Shown here: positions 7,955 through 16,218 of the stretch, piece after piece
Position numbering within the stretch: the first letter of the stretch is position 1
Layout of the letters: every line of letters begins with the position of its first letter
Program-made: the position numbers and the translations under genes
The notes under the pieces: generated by a model
Seen by the model: the letters and a program-made list of their open reading frames with translations, nothing else
Databases searched by the model: none
Told to the model about the DNA's origin: nothing
Assembly: GCA_965222515.1 (NCBI GenBank)
Contig: CBDCUE010000020.1
Span: 1-64,000, forward strand
DNA length: 64,000 nucleotides
Direction: 5' to 3'
Origin: CBDCUE01 sp965222515
GTDB lineage: Bacteria > Pseudomonadota > Alphaproteobacteria > Rickettsiales > JABIRX01

Positions 7955-8976
7955 TTTTTTTTAAAAACAAAAAAATGTTGCAAAGAAAAGCTTACGATAA
8001 AAAGACCTCCTTCGGCTAGAATTTTTGCTAGGAATATATTTATTGCAAATTTTGTAATTAAAAATATCACTAAATAATAAGCTATAATCATTAAAAATAT
8101 TACTAGTAAAATATATTTTGATATTTCAAAATATATATTATTTTTAGATTTAAAAACCAATTTTTTGCCAACAGAAAAATTAAAACAACAAGCACAAAAT
8201 CTAGCCACAACAAATGAATAAAAAATACTTCCTGTTAATAAATTAAATATTATAAAAGATGAATAATCTATTAAGGCTGTTAAAATTGAATTACCTATAA
8301 ATCTAAAAAATACAAAATATATTTTTAAAGAATCTATTATAGGATCAAAATGCGAAGAAACATTATTATCTATATAAACTGTTGCAATTGGATATTCTTT
8401 GATTTTTATTTTGTTTTTCTTAGTTAAGAGAAGCATTTCTAACTCTAATTCATAACCATTTGATTCTATTGCTAAAATAGCTTTGAAAAATGATCTTGGT
8501 ATAGCTCTCAATCCTGTTTGAGTGTCGCAAACTTTATTTTTTGAAATAAGCGAAAAAATGAATCTTGTTAAAATATTACCAAACTTACTTCTAAGTGGCA
8601 TTGCAGAAGTATCCATCCTACTTCCTAATAATAATTTTTTACTGTTTTTTGATAAATCAGCTTTTTTAATTAACATATTAACATCTTGAACTGAATGCTG
8701 ACCATCCGCATCTACTGTTATTATTCCTTGATATTTTTGTTCTTTAAAATTCTCTAAAAAATAATTTATTCCTGTTTTTATAGCAGCTCCCTTGCCTTGA
8801 TTTTTTTGGTGACTTATTAATGTTACATTTTTTAGCTTTTTTGTTTTAGAAAAAATTTCTTTGTTTTCATCAGCCGATCCATCATTTATCAAAATAATCT
8901 TATGATTATGTAATTCTGTTACTAATTGAACAAGCTTCTCATCAGGATTATAGGATGGGATAAGAATTATATACAT
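7951..8976 (-). CDS. Family 2 glycosyltransferase fused to a GtrA-like membrane domain
   Basis: The product is 341 aa. Residues 1 to about 215 are a GT2 domain: start IILIPSYNPDE, INDGSADE at 30-37, the metal-binding VDADGQH at 88-94, and CDTQTGLRAIPR near 150. This resembles polyprenyl-phosphate mannosyl- or glucosyltransferases (DPM1/GtrB). Residues about 222-341 hold four hydrophobic helices ending QHFFVFKKK, the GtrA/DPMS flippase-like domain. The fusion makes synthesis and flipping of the lipid-linked sugar a single polypeptide. It starts 3 bp after parB and overlaps the next gene by 4 bp. Confidence 0.85.
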   Translation of the reverse strand: MYIILIPSYNPDEKLVQLVTELHNHKIILINDGSADENKEIFSKTKKLKNVTLISHQKNQGKGAAIKTGINYFLENFKEQKYQGIITVDADGQHSVQDVNMLIKKADLSKNSKKLLLGSRMDTSAMPLRSKFGNILTRFIFSLISKNKVCDTQTGLRAIPRSFFKAILAIESNGYELELEMLLLTKKNKIKIKEYPIATVYIDNNVSSHFDPIIDSLKIYFVFFRFIGNSILTALIDYSSFIIFNLLTGSIFYSFVVARFCACCFNFSVGKKLVFKSKNNIYFEISKYILLVIFLMIIAYYLVIFLITKFAINIFLAKILAEGGLFIVSFSLQHFFVFKKK

Positions 8977-8979
8977 AAA

Positions 8980-9861
8980 TCACAACTCATTTTTAGCATA
9001 ATCTTTGAATATTTGTAGTAAATATTCTATATCGTTTTTATCATCAAAATCTATTATAAATTTTCCTTGTTTGCCATTATGCTTTATTGATATATCCATT
9101 CCTATTAAATTTGATGCTTGATAGGCTAAATCATCTAAATAATTTTGTTTTTGGGAATTGTGAGTCTCTATCAATTTGCCTTTTGCTTTTTTTTCTTTTC
9201 TTTGCATTAATTTTTCAACTGCCCTAACTGATAAATCTTCTTTGACAATTTTTTTAGCAAGAATTATTGAATCCTCTTTATTTACCAACATTTTGGCATG
9301 ACCTACTGATAATTCATTACTGCCTAACATATTTTGGACTTCTTCTGGTAGATTCAACAATCTTAAAAGATTAGTCACATAAGTTCTGTTTTTTCCTAAT
9401 TTACCAGCCATATCTTGGTGAGAATATTCATATTGATTAACTAATTTATCAATAGCTAGAGCCTCTTCTAAAGAATTTAGATTTGATCTTTGAATATTTT
9501 CAATCAAGGCAAGTTCATAAGCAGATTTTTCATCAACTTCCAAAATTATTGACTTAATTGTTTGTAATCCTGCAAGTTTTGAAGCCCTGTATCTTCTTTC
9601 TCCTGCAATAATTTCATATTCTCCATTCTTAGAGAAATTTTCTTTTAACAAAATAGGTTGCAAGACTCCCTTTTCTTTAATGGAATCCGCCAATTCTGCC
9701 AACTCCTCTTGAGAAAAATTCATTCTTGGCTGATATTTTCCAGCAATGATATTTTTTAATGATATTTCTTTTATTGAATCATTATCATTGATCATTGGAT
9801 CATCATTATAGTTAGACCCTAATAATTCTGACAGCCCTTTACCAATATTTGAATTAACCAT
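8980..9861 (-). CDS. parB: Chromosome partitioning protein ParB
   Basis: The product (293 aa) is a centromere-binding CTPase that loads on parS sites. A short N-terminal ParA-interacting tail (GKGLSELLG) precedes the ParB/Srx domain, with QPR near 44, the CTP-binding GERRYR at 87-92, and ENIQR at 121-125. A helix-turn-helix lies near 147-168 (YSHQDMAGKLGKNRTYVTNLLRL), then a C-terminal dimer domain. The length is normal. It overlaps parA by 8 bp. I found no obvious parS palindrome in the window. Confidence 0.95.
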   Translation of the reverse strand: MVNSNIGKGLSELLGSNYNDDPMINDNDSIKEISLKNIIAGKYQPRMNFSQEELAELADSIKEKGVLQPILLKENFSKNGEYEIIAGERRYRASKLAGLQTIKSIILEVDEKSAYELALIENIQRSNLNSLEEALAIDKLVNQYEYSHQDMAGKLGKNRTYVTNLLRLLNLPEEVQNMLGSNELSVGHAKMLVNKEDSIILAKKIVKEDLSVRAVEKLMQRKEKKAKGKLIETHNSQKQNYLDDLAYQASNLIGMDISIKHNGKQGKFIIDFDDKNDIEYLLQIFKDYAKNEL

Positions 9862-10633
9862 AAGTTTTCTGTTTGTTTTGTTTTTCCTTTTTTAAAAATT
9901 CTTTTACTAATTTTAAATATGCTTGCGCACCACTAGAATTAATATCATAAGCAAGAATTGGTTTACCAAAAGATGGAGCTTCTGCTATTCTGATATTTCT
10001 TGGTATTACTGTATAAAATACCTTGTCTAAAAAATGCTTTCTTACCTCCTTTACAACTTGGCTAGATAGACGATTTCTTTTATCATACATAGTTAATACT
10101 ATGCCTTTTATTGCCAATTCTCTATTCAAATTTCTTCTTACAATAGTAATAGTTTTTAATAAATGACTCAATCCTTCTAAAGAATAAAATTCACATTGCA
10201 TAGGAATCATAACTGAATTTGAAGCAACTAATGCATTAACCGTCAGCAACCCCAAAGATGGTGGACAATCTATAAAAACATAATCAAACTTTAAAGTTAG
10301 ATTTTCTAAAATATTTTTTAAAACATATTCTCTTCTTTTAAAATCTTTTAAATCAAGCTCAGCAGCTGATAAATCAACAATTGTTGGAATGATCTGTAAA
10401 TTTTTTATTTTAGTTTTTTGAATTGCTTTTTCAATTGCATAATTACCAATTAACATACCGTAAGAATTAAAATCCCTAGAATCAATTCCTATTCCAGTAG
10501 ATGCATTTCCTTGCGGATCTAAATCTAGAATTAAAACTTTTCTACCAGTAATGGCAAGAGCAGATGCAAGGTTTACACAAGTAGTGGTTTTGCCAACACC
10601 TCCTTTTTGATTAACTATTGAAATTATCTCCAT
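9854..10633 (-). CDS. parA: Chromosome partitioning ATPase ParA
   Basis: The product (259 aa) is a Walker-type ATPase that works with ParB to move the origin region. The deviant Walker A KGGVGKTT lies at residues 10-17, the A' motif is LDLDPQGNASTG at about 36-47, and the Walker B-like segment is YVFIDCPPSLG. The C-terminal TVIPRNIRIAEAPSFGKP segment is typical of chromosomal ParA/Soj. It overlaps rsmG by 23 bp and parB by 8 bp, so the three are translationally packed. Confidence 0.96.
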   Translation of the reverse strand: MEIISIVNQKGGVGKTTTCVNLASALAITGRKVLILDLDPQGNASTGIGIDSRDFNSYGMLIGNYAIEKAIQKTKIKNLQIIPTIVDLSAAELDLKDFKRREYVLKNILENLTLKFDYVFIDCPPSLGLLTVNALVASNSVMIPMQCEFYSLEGLSHLLKTITIVRRNLNRELAIKGIVLTMYDKRNRLSSQVVKEVRKHFLDKVFYTVIPRNIRIAEAPSFGKPILAYDINSSGAQAYLKLVKEFLKKEKQNKQKTYG

Positions 10634-11207
10634 TCTTCTTTTTTAAATTTGTTATGATTAAAATAACAGATTCATCTGATGTTTTACTTCTAACAGTTTT
10701 TAATGAAAATTGCCATATTTTTTCTGCAATTTCTACTTCTTTTTGATAATTTTTTCCTTTTAAAAAAATTACCTGCAAATTACTATGCAATAAATGTTTT
10801 ATCAAGTTAAATAATTTATCAAGAGAAGCTACCGCTCTTGCCGTAATCACATCATATTTTTCAAAAAAGACATTTTCCACTCTATCGTTAATTATTTTAC
10901 AATTCAAATTCAATTCTTTTTTTATTTTTTCTAAAAAAAGACATTTTTTTGTTGTTGATTCAACTAAAGTAACATCATTTATACCACAAATATTTAGCAC
11001 CAAACCTGGCAACCCTGCCCCCGTACCAAAATCCAGAATTTTTTGCTCTTTTTTTATTAATGGCAATAATTGATAAGAATCCTCTATATGTCTTAAAAAA
11101 ATATCTTTTTCCGTGTTTTTACTAATTAAATTGAATTGCTGATTAGTTTTTAACAAGATTTCTTGATATTTTTCTAAATTATCTGTTGTTTTTTGATCAA
11201 AAATCAT
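10611..11207 (-). CDS. rsmG: 16S rRNA (guanine-527-N7)-methyltransferase RsmG
   Basis: The product (198 aa) methylates G527 of 16S rRNA. The SAM-binding motif is ILDFGTGAGLPGLVL at about 57-71, followed by LVESTTKKCLFLE and DVITARAVASLDKL, the conserved GidB substrate region. Its place immediately before parA-parB is the classical gidB-parA-parB arrangement near replication origins; mnmG (gidA), often adjacent, is not here. It overlaps the lipoprotein gene by 4 bp. Confidence 0.94.
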   Translation of the reverse strand: MIFDQKTTDNLEKYQEILLKTNQQFNLISKNTEKDIFLRHIEDSYQLLPLIKKEQKILDFGTGAGLPGLVLNICGINDVTLVESTTKKCLFLEKIKKELNLNCKIINDRVENVFFEKYDVITARAVASLDKLFNLIKHLLHSNLQVIFLKGKNYQKEVEIAEKIWQFSLKTVRSKTSDESVILIITNLKKKNGDNFNS

Positions 11208-11626
11208 TTTTTCTTTGCTATTTTCTTCTTCTTTTTTTGCAATATTTTCTCTGCTTCTTTTGCTTTTTCTAATTCCTTTTCTGCATTTTTAAAAGATTCT
11301 TTTTCACTTTCTAATGTTTTTTTTGCTTCTTCTATCTTTTTCTGCTGTTTTTTCGTATCTTTTTCTTCTTTTTTAACTGTTTCTAGTTTTTTTTTCTCCA
11401 CTTCTAATTTTTTTTCAGCCTTATCTGCTTTTTCTTCAGATTTTCTTAATTTTTCTCTAGCTTTCCTAAGCTGTTTTGATTCTCTTTCAGCTTCTTTATT
11501 AAAAATACTAGCTATTTCTGGATTTTCTTTTTTTAAAAACCCAGGAACTAATAATTGATGATTATCTAATTTAGGTTTGTAAGCACAAGAGCCAAGTAAC
11601 AAAGCCAATAATATTGTTTTTTTCAT
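11204..11626 (-). CDS. Small lipoprotein with long charged coiled coil
   Basis: The product (140 aa) has the signal MKKTILLALLLGSC with lipobox LGSC (C14), then a short neck (KPKLDNHQLLVPGFLKK) and about 95 residues of almost uninterrupted Lys/Glu heptads. The coil is long enough to span part of the periplasm. It lies directly after lspA (1-bp overlap), where many alphaproteobacteria encode the DUF3035/BamF lipoprotein. The LLVPGFL neck weakly recalls the PLxVPPxF segment of that family, so it may be a highly diverged BamF. The position is suggestive and the similarity is not proof. Confidence 0.65.
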   Translation of the reverse strand: MKKTILLALLLGSCAYKPKLDNHQLLVPGFLKKENPEIASIFNKEAERESKQLRKAREKLRKSEEKADKAEKKLEVEKKKLETVKKEEKDTKKQQKKIEEAKKTLESEKESFKNAEKELEKAKEAEKILQKKKKKIAKKK

Positions 11627-12126
11627 TATTTTTTCTTTTTATTAAAAAATTCATCATAAATCAAGAGCATAGCACCTATGGTAATAAAAATATCGGCCAG
11701 ATTAAAGGCAGGCCAGTGATATACACCAATATATACATCAATAAAATCAGCAACTGCACCATTTATTATTCTATCTATAATGTTTCCTAATGCACCACCT
11801 ATAATAAAAGCAAAAGAATATGCAATTATTTTATTTTTTGTTTTAGCTAAAAAATATAAAATTACTAATACAATAATTGATGCCATTATCGCCAAAATAA
11901 CTTGAGCATAAGCAAGATTAGAAAACATACCAAAACTAACTCCTCTATTATAAACTTTTACTAAATTTAGAAATGGAGTAAGTGGAATATAGTTATGATG
12001 CTCACTTAAAATTGCAAACATAACTTTTTTTGACCATAAATCAGATATGGTAATCACAACAGCAATAATCATTGCTTTGGTAAAAAGTTTTTTATTTGCT
12101 ATAAAGTGCAATTGTTTTTTTGGCAT
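11626..12126 (-). CDS. lspA: Lipoprotein signal peptidase (SPase II)
   Basis: The product (166 aa) is a four-helix inner-membrane aspartyl protease that cleaves prolipoproteins before the lipidated cysteine. The conserved blocks are SDLWSKK near 28, VYNRGVSFGMF at 58-68, NIIDRI at 115-120, and the catalytic aspartates D127 (VADFID) and D145 (FNLAD). It overlaps ribF upstream by 35 bp and the lipoprotein gene downstream by one base. BamD and the coiled-coil lipoprotein in this window are likely substrates. Confidence 0.95.
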   Translation of the reverse strand: MPKKQLHFIANKKLFTKAMIIAVVITISDLWSKKVMFAILSEHHNYIPLTPFLNLVKVYNRGVSFGMFSNLAYAQVILAIMASIIVLVILYFLAKTKNKIIAYSFAFIIGGALGNIIDRIINGAVADFIDVYIGVYHWPAFNLADIFITIGAMLLIYDEFFNKKKK

Positions 12127-13048
12127 ATATAATGTCTTTACTTATTTGTTTTGCTAGTTCTTTTATAGAATTAAATTTTTTCTCCTTCCTAATGAAATCT
12201 AAAAATTCTATTTTTATTTTCTGCCCATAAATATTTTGCTCAAAATCAAAAATATAGGTTTCTAACAGAAGCTTTTTATCATCATTTATTGTAGGTCTTT
12301 GTCCATAATTTGCAACTCCATAATAAACATTTTCTCTATCATTCAAAATAGTTATTTTGACTACAAACACCCCTATTTTAATTTGACAAATATCTTGTGG
12401 CCAAAGAATATTTGCAGTAGCAAAACCAATTTTAGCACCAAATTTTTTTCCAAGAATAACCTTACCACAAACAAAAAACTTCTTTCCTAAATATTTATTA
12501 GCAACAACAATTTCTCCTTTTTCCAAAAATTTTCTAATTGCAGTTGAAGAAAAAGAATGATGATCATCATCACTTTGCTTATTTATCTTGCTTAACCTAA
12601 AACATTCTTTTTTTGCATATTTTTGCAACATCCTATAATCACCCTTTCTATCTTTACCAAAAATAAAATCATAACCTATAACTATATGCTTAACCTGCAT
12701 TTTTTTAATCAAAATTTCCTCAACAAAGTCTTCTGCTGATAAATTTGCAATTTCTTTCGAGAATCTAATTAAAAAAAATAAATCTATCTTTTCTTTTTTT
12801 AGCAAAAGAATTTTATTTTTTATATCAAAAATATTAATATTCTTTATCTTTTTTAAAAAACTAATAGGGTGAGGGTAAAAAGAAATTAAAGCAGAAGAAG
12901 TTTTGTGTTTTTTTGCTATTTTCTTTACTTCATCAAGTATTTTTTGATGCCCCAAATGAACCCCATCAAAATTTCCTAAAGTAAGAACAGAATTTTGAAG
13001 ATTTTCAGCTATTTTAGAATAGTGATTTATATTTCTTATTATTTGCAT
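12092..13048 (-). CDS. ribF: Bifunctional riboflavin kinase / FAD synthetase
   Basis: The product (318 aa) turns riboflavin into FMN and then FAD. The nucleotidyltransferase domain starts with TLGNFDGVHLGHQ (GNFDGVHLGH at 25-34), with the SSTAIRKFL motif near 160. The kinase domain follows from about residue 180 (GKVILGKKFGAKIGFATANI) and ends in YGQKIKIEFLDFIRKEKKF. The length is normal. The ribF-lspA order is common in proteobacteria. A stem-loop at 13139-13202 separates it from dnaA, so it may have its own promoter. Confidence 0.94.
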   Translation of the reverse strand: MQIIRNINHYSKIAENLQNSVLTLGNFDGVHLGHQKILDEVKKIAKKHKTSSALISFYPHPISFLKKIKNINIFDIKNKILLLKKEKIDLFFLIRFSKEIANLSAEDFVEEILIKKMQVKHIVIGYDFIFGKDRKGDYRMLQKYAKKECFRLSKINKQSDDDHHSFSSTAIRKFLEKGEIVVANKYLGKKFFVCGKVILGKKFGAKIGFATANILWPQDICQIKIGVFVVKITILNDRENVYYGVANYGQRPTINDDKKLLLETYIFDFEQNIYGQKIKIEFLDFIRKEKKFNSIKELAKQISKDIIYAKKTIALYSK

Positions 13049-13101
13049 TTTTTTTTGCTATTACAATACCACTACAAAATCACAAAACAAGAGTAATCAT
13101 A

Positions 13102-13224
13102 GTTTTATCAGCAGTCATTTTGCAAACAAAATGAATTACAAAAAAAGCTCGGGGTAATCGCTCCCCTCCTTGAGGGGGAACAGTTGCTCCGAGCTTTTTT
13201 TTAAAAAATTACTGCTGATAAAAC
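13102..13224. repeat. Family D inverted-repeat element, filled copy
   Basis: The 14-bp ends are perfect inverted repeats, GTTTTATCAGCAGT (13102-13115) and ACTGCTGATAAAAC (13211-13224). The interior carries a motif with TGCAAACAAAATGAATTACA and a GC-rich hairpin. The same ends with the same interior motif but no hairpin occur at 29431-29508. It sits between dnaA and ribF. Confidence 0.85.
13139..13202. terminator. GC-rich bidirectional terminator-like hairpin
   Basis: The arms AAAAAAGCTCGG and CCGAGCTTTTTT flank an inner stem CTCCCCTCC...GAGGGGGA. The A-run on one side and T-run on the other would act as a Rho-independent terminator in both directions. For the minus strand it would end dnaA transcripts before ribF. 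It is nested in the family D repeat, and a relative occurs at 53520-53562. Confidence 0.7.
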
Positions 13225-13253
13225 CTCTCTTGCAAACAAGTTTCCAGTTTTAA

Positions 13254-14645
13254 TCAAGAAACAAATATTTCTTCTATTTTTTCAATTTCTAACCTTAAAG
13301 TAAGATCTTCTTTTTGATCATTTTCTATTTTTTTGTAAGAATGCAAGATGGTGCTGTGATCTCTTTTGCCAAAATGATTTCCTATGTCACTTAAACTCAA
13401 TTTTGTATATTTTTTAGCAAAATATATTGATAAATCTCTTGCAAACACCAATTCTTTAGTTCTTTTCCTAGAAATAATTGAGCTTGATGTTAAATTAAAA
13501 TATTTTGCCAGTTTTTTTATAATAGTGCTAATAGAGGAGATATTAACATCTTTTTTCTGTGCAATAAAATCCATAATTAAATTAGCAATTTCTTGGTCAC
13601 CCAATTGATTGCCAAACACTTTATTATGCATCATTATTTTATTCAATGCCCCTTCTATTTCTCTTACTGAAGAAAAATTTTGTTCCGATAAAAAATTTAC
13701 TATTTCTGCTGCTAAACTATAATTTAATGCTAAACATTTTTTACTAATAATTTCTTTTTTCAAGGCCCTTCTTGGATTTTCTATATGAGTTGCTAAACCT
13801 GAAAAAATCAATGATTTTATTCTACTATCTAAATCATTAAAATCAGCAATTTTTTTGTTTGAAGTAAGAATAACTTTTGTATTACTGCAGGAAGCATTGT
13901 GCAAAATATTGCATAATTCTTTTATAGTTCCCTTTTTTCCCTCTAAAAACTGCAAATCTTCTATTAGTAACAAATCTATATTGTCAAAATGCTCCTTAAA
14001 TTCATTCACTGCTTTATTTTTAACCGAAGTTCCGTAATGATAAGAAAACCTTTCTGCTGTAAGATATATATATTTCTTATTATGTTTTATTTCATTACAT
14101 AAAGCATTTAATAAGTGAGACTTTCCAACTCCTACAGAACCATAAATAAAAGCAATTTTGATGTTACTAAAAAAAGAATCGCTTTTTAAAAAAGATTGGA
14201 CAGTGCTAGCTGCCATTCTGTTTTCTTCTCCTATTGCATAGCTATCAAAAGTCTGGGTATAGTCTATGGGAAAAGAAATTTCACAATTATTATCATTGCT
14301 ATTAATATAGTCTGCTCTAGCTAAATCTTCTTTAATCTCTAATGACTCAGATGTTTTAACAACATTATTTTTACTATTTTTAATAATAAATTTAATATCT
14401 AAAATATTTGGATTAAATTTATTAACCACCTCTAATATTTCAGCATAGCAATTATTTTCAACCCAATCTTGAATAAACCTTGATTTCAAAGAGAATGTAA
14501 TATCGATAGAATTTTCTTCTTCCAGCAATAAAGTTTTTAGCCAAGTTTGGTATATAGTTTTCCCTAGGCACCTCTCTAAATCTAGTTGAAAATTATTCCA
14601 ATGATAGGATAATCGAATGTCTTTATAATTTAGGCTTCCTTGCAT
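13254..14645 (-). CDS. dnaA: Chromosomal replication initiator DnaA
   Basis: The product (463 aa) has domain I at 1-85, a short linker, an AAA+ core with Walker A GSVGVGKS at 169-176 and Walker B LLLIEDLQFLEG, and a C-terminal DnaA-box-binding domain with the signature GKRDHSTILHSYKKIE. In Walker A the family's first proline-type residue is replaced (YGSVGVGKS for YGGVGLGKT). It ends in TGA. RsmG-parAB nearby makes this an origin-type region, although no cluster of canonical DnaA boxes is apparent beside the gene. The 374 bp upstream hold a family C repeat and no recognisable promoter. Confidence 0.96.
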   Translation of the reverse strand: MQGSLNYKDIRLSYHWNNFQLDLERCLGKTIYQTWLKTLLLEEENSIDITFSLKSRFIQDWVENNCYAEILEVVNKFNPNILDIKFIIKNSKNNVVKTSESLEIKEDLARADYINSNDNNCEISFPIDYTQTFDSYAIGEENRMAASTVQSFLKSDSFFSNIKIAFIYGSVGVGKSHLLNALCNEIKHNKKYIYLTAERFSYHYGTSVKNKAVNEFKEHFDNIDLLLIEDLQFLEGKKGTIKELCNILHNASCSNTKVILTSNKKIADFNDLDSRIKSLIFSGLATHIENPRRALKKEIISKKCLALNYSLAAEIVNFLSEQNFSSVREIEGALNKIMMHNKVFGNQLGDQEIANLIMDFIAQKKDVNISSISTIIKKLAKYFNLTSSSIISRKRTKELVFARDLSIYFAKKYTKLSLSDIGNHFGKRDHSTILHSYKKIENDQKEDLTLRLEIEKIEEIFVS

Positions 14646-14753
14646 TAAATTTATTCAGGGATTATTTTTGTTTATTATTTTTGGAATAGTTCCTTTAGCT
14701 GTTTATTGATTTTTAAAAAATAAAAAACCAGATTTAAAAGACCACTGCACAAC

Positions 14754-14904
14754 TAATACTTAAACAAAATTGATTTGTAGAGTTTCTTCTCCCTATTTCA
14801 AACTTTAATCTTTTTGAAAAAAATCTTTAAGCTATGGCTAACTTAAATTTTTTTTAAGCAAATTAAAATTCAAACTAGTAAATCATCAATTTTGTTTTAG
14901 TATA
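14754..14904. repeat. Family C inverted-repeat element
   Basis: The left arm ACTTAAACAAAATTGAT (from 14757) is complementary with small differences to the right arm ATCAATTTTGTTTTAGTAT ending at 14904. The 100-bp interior is AT-rich without a reading frame. Relatives occur at 18611-18697, 47127-47157 and 55781-55800. It fills most of the dnaA-htpX gap; a TTATCAACA resembling a weak DnaA box lies at about 14986. Confidence 0.65.
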
Positions 14905-15019
14905 GCCTTTAGTTTTAAGAGCTTAATTCTTAGATGTAAATAATAATTTTTCACTTTTTTGCAAAAAAAAATATTGACATTTTTTTTATCAACAAGAAAC
15001 TTGTTTTCTTATAATCAAG

Positions 15020-16147
15020 TTAATTTTTTTTTAATTCTTTTAGCACCATATTCGTTATTTGATAAAAATATTTCTCAATTTTCACATAATAAGGATTGCT
15101 AATAGTTCTTTGAAAATAATTTAATTTTTTGACATAATCAAAACTAAACCAAAATATTAGAATTAACGACATAATAGCCAAAAAATTACTTATTTTATTA
15201 ATTAACGATATTCTAATATATCCTGATTTTTTCTGAACATTAGCCACCTTTTTCATTCTATTTTTAGTTCTAGGGTGAGTTGCAAAAATTGTAACAAAAC
15301 CATTATCACCTAAAAAACTAAGTGCTTTTGCAACCTGCTCTCCTCCAGATGCAAGAGCTGCTTGATAATCACAACGATATTCTGTTGCTCTACTAACATG
15401 CAATTTTAAAAAAGCAAAAACATTCAAAATAATGAATCTATAGAAAAAACTAGTTATAGAAGTAATTATCTTATAAAGTATAATTAATAAGCTAGATACA
15501 AGCCCGCCTAATATAGGTATGATATGAAATAATCTAGCGACCACATTAAAAACAGTAATGATTAAGCCTTCTACTAATTTAGTTATCTTTCCAGTTAAAA
15601 TAACAAGTAAAGTTGGTAAAAAATCTTTATTTAATAGATGCGAAAGCTCATGAGCCATAATGGCCTTGATAGAGTCTTGAAATTCCTCCTCATTTGTTGC
15701 ATATTTTCTGATCTGTTTAATCAGCCCTAGGGTAATCACCACCACCCTTCTCCTCATAGATCCTACTGCATAAGCATTCACTTGATCTGATTTAGAAATT
15801 AATAATTTTATATTTCTTTGTTTAAATTTTTTTTGTAATTCTTTGAAATTATTTATTATCTCTGCTACAAAATCATATTTCTTAAGATATTTATTCGCTC
15901 TTTTACAATTTTTGGTCAATCCAAAAATACTAATACCAAAAATTAAATCAAAAAATAAATATAAAATTATTAAAAAACTAAATAAAACAAAAGACAGGAC
16001 TGTAATGTCTATTAGCACTTGCCTAAAAGACTCTTCATTTAACAATAATAAAGGAGTAAGCAATACAGCTATTGGTAAAAATAATATTAAAAGATTAATT
16101 ATGCTTAATAAATAAACTAAAATTAATATTAAAGGTTTTGCTAGCAT
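15020..16147 (-). CDS. M48-family (HtpX-like) membrane metalloprotease
   Basis: The product (375 aa) has two N-terminal transmembrane helices (about 5-35 and 45-75), a catalytic domain with zinc motif H166-E-L-S-H170 in IMAHELSHLL, hydrophobic helices at 195-245, and the third ligand E256 in SRATEYRCD. This is the layout of HtpX/Ste24-type proteases that degrade damaged membrane proteins. An additional C-terminal helix near 322-340 and a Lys-rich tail make it longer than E. coli HtpX (293 aa). It is divergent from bamD with 71 bp between the start codons used here. Confidence 0.85.
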   Translation of the reverse strand: MLAKPLILILVYLLSIINLLILFLPIAVLLTPLLLLNEESFRQVLIDITVLSFVLFSFLIILYLFFDLIFGISIFGLTKNCKRANKYLKKYDFVAEIINNFKELQKKFKQRNIKLLISKSDQVNAYAVGSMRRRVVVITLGLIKQIRKYATNEEEFQDSIKAIMAHELSHLLNKDFLPTLLVILTGKITKLVEGLIITVFNVVARLFHIIPILGGLVSSLLIILYKIITSITSFFYRFIILNVFAFLKLHVSRATEYRCDYQAALASGGEQVAKALSFLGDNGFVTIFATHPRTKNRMKKVANVQKKSGYIRISLINKISNFLAIMSLILIFWFSFDYVKKLNYFQRTISNPYYVKIEKYFYQITNMVLKELKKN

Positions 16148-16157
16148 TTACTGAATA

Positions 16158-16184
16158 TTGATGTTAAATTTGCAATCTTATAAT
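16158..16184 (+). promoter_or_regulatory. Possible sigma-70 promoter of bamD-recN
   Basis: TTGATG (16158-16163) and a perfect TATAAT (16179-16184) are separated by 15 bp, a short spacer. They lie 35 bp before the chosen bamD start in the divergent htpX-bamD gap. The -10 box is strong and the -35 is only fair. Confidence 0.35.
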
Positions 16185-16218
16185 TTTTCCAACATTGAAA
16201 CAAACTTACAGTGAAAAA

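Noticed and set aside
11193..11558. Plus-strand frame rich in Phe and Ser
   Set aside because: It is the antisense image of the Lys/Glu coiled coil of the lipoprotein gene and has no family features.
8980..15020. Full replication origin with parS and DnaA boxes
   Set aside because: The gene set (dnaA, rsmG, parA, parB) fits, but I see no cluster of TTATNCACA boxes and no TGTTTCACGTGAAACA-like site; only one weak TTATCAACA near 14986.
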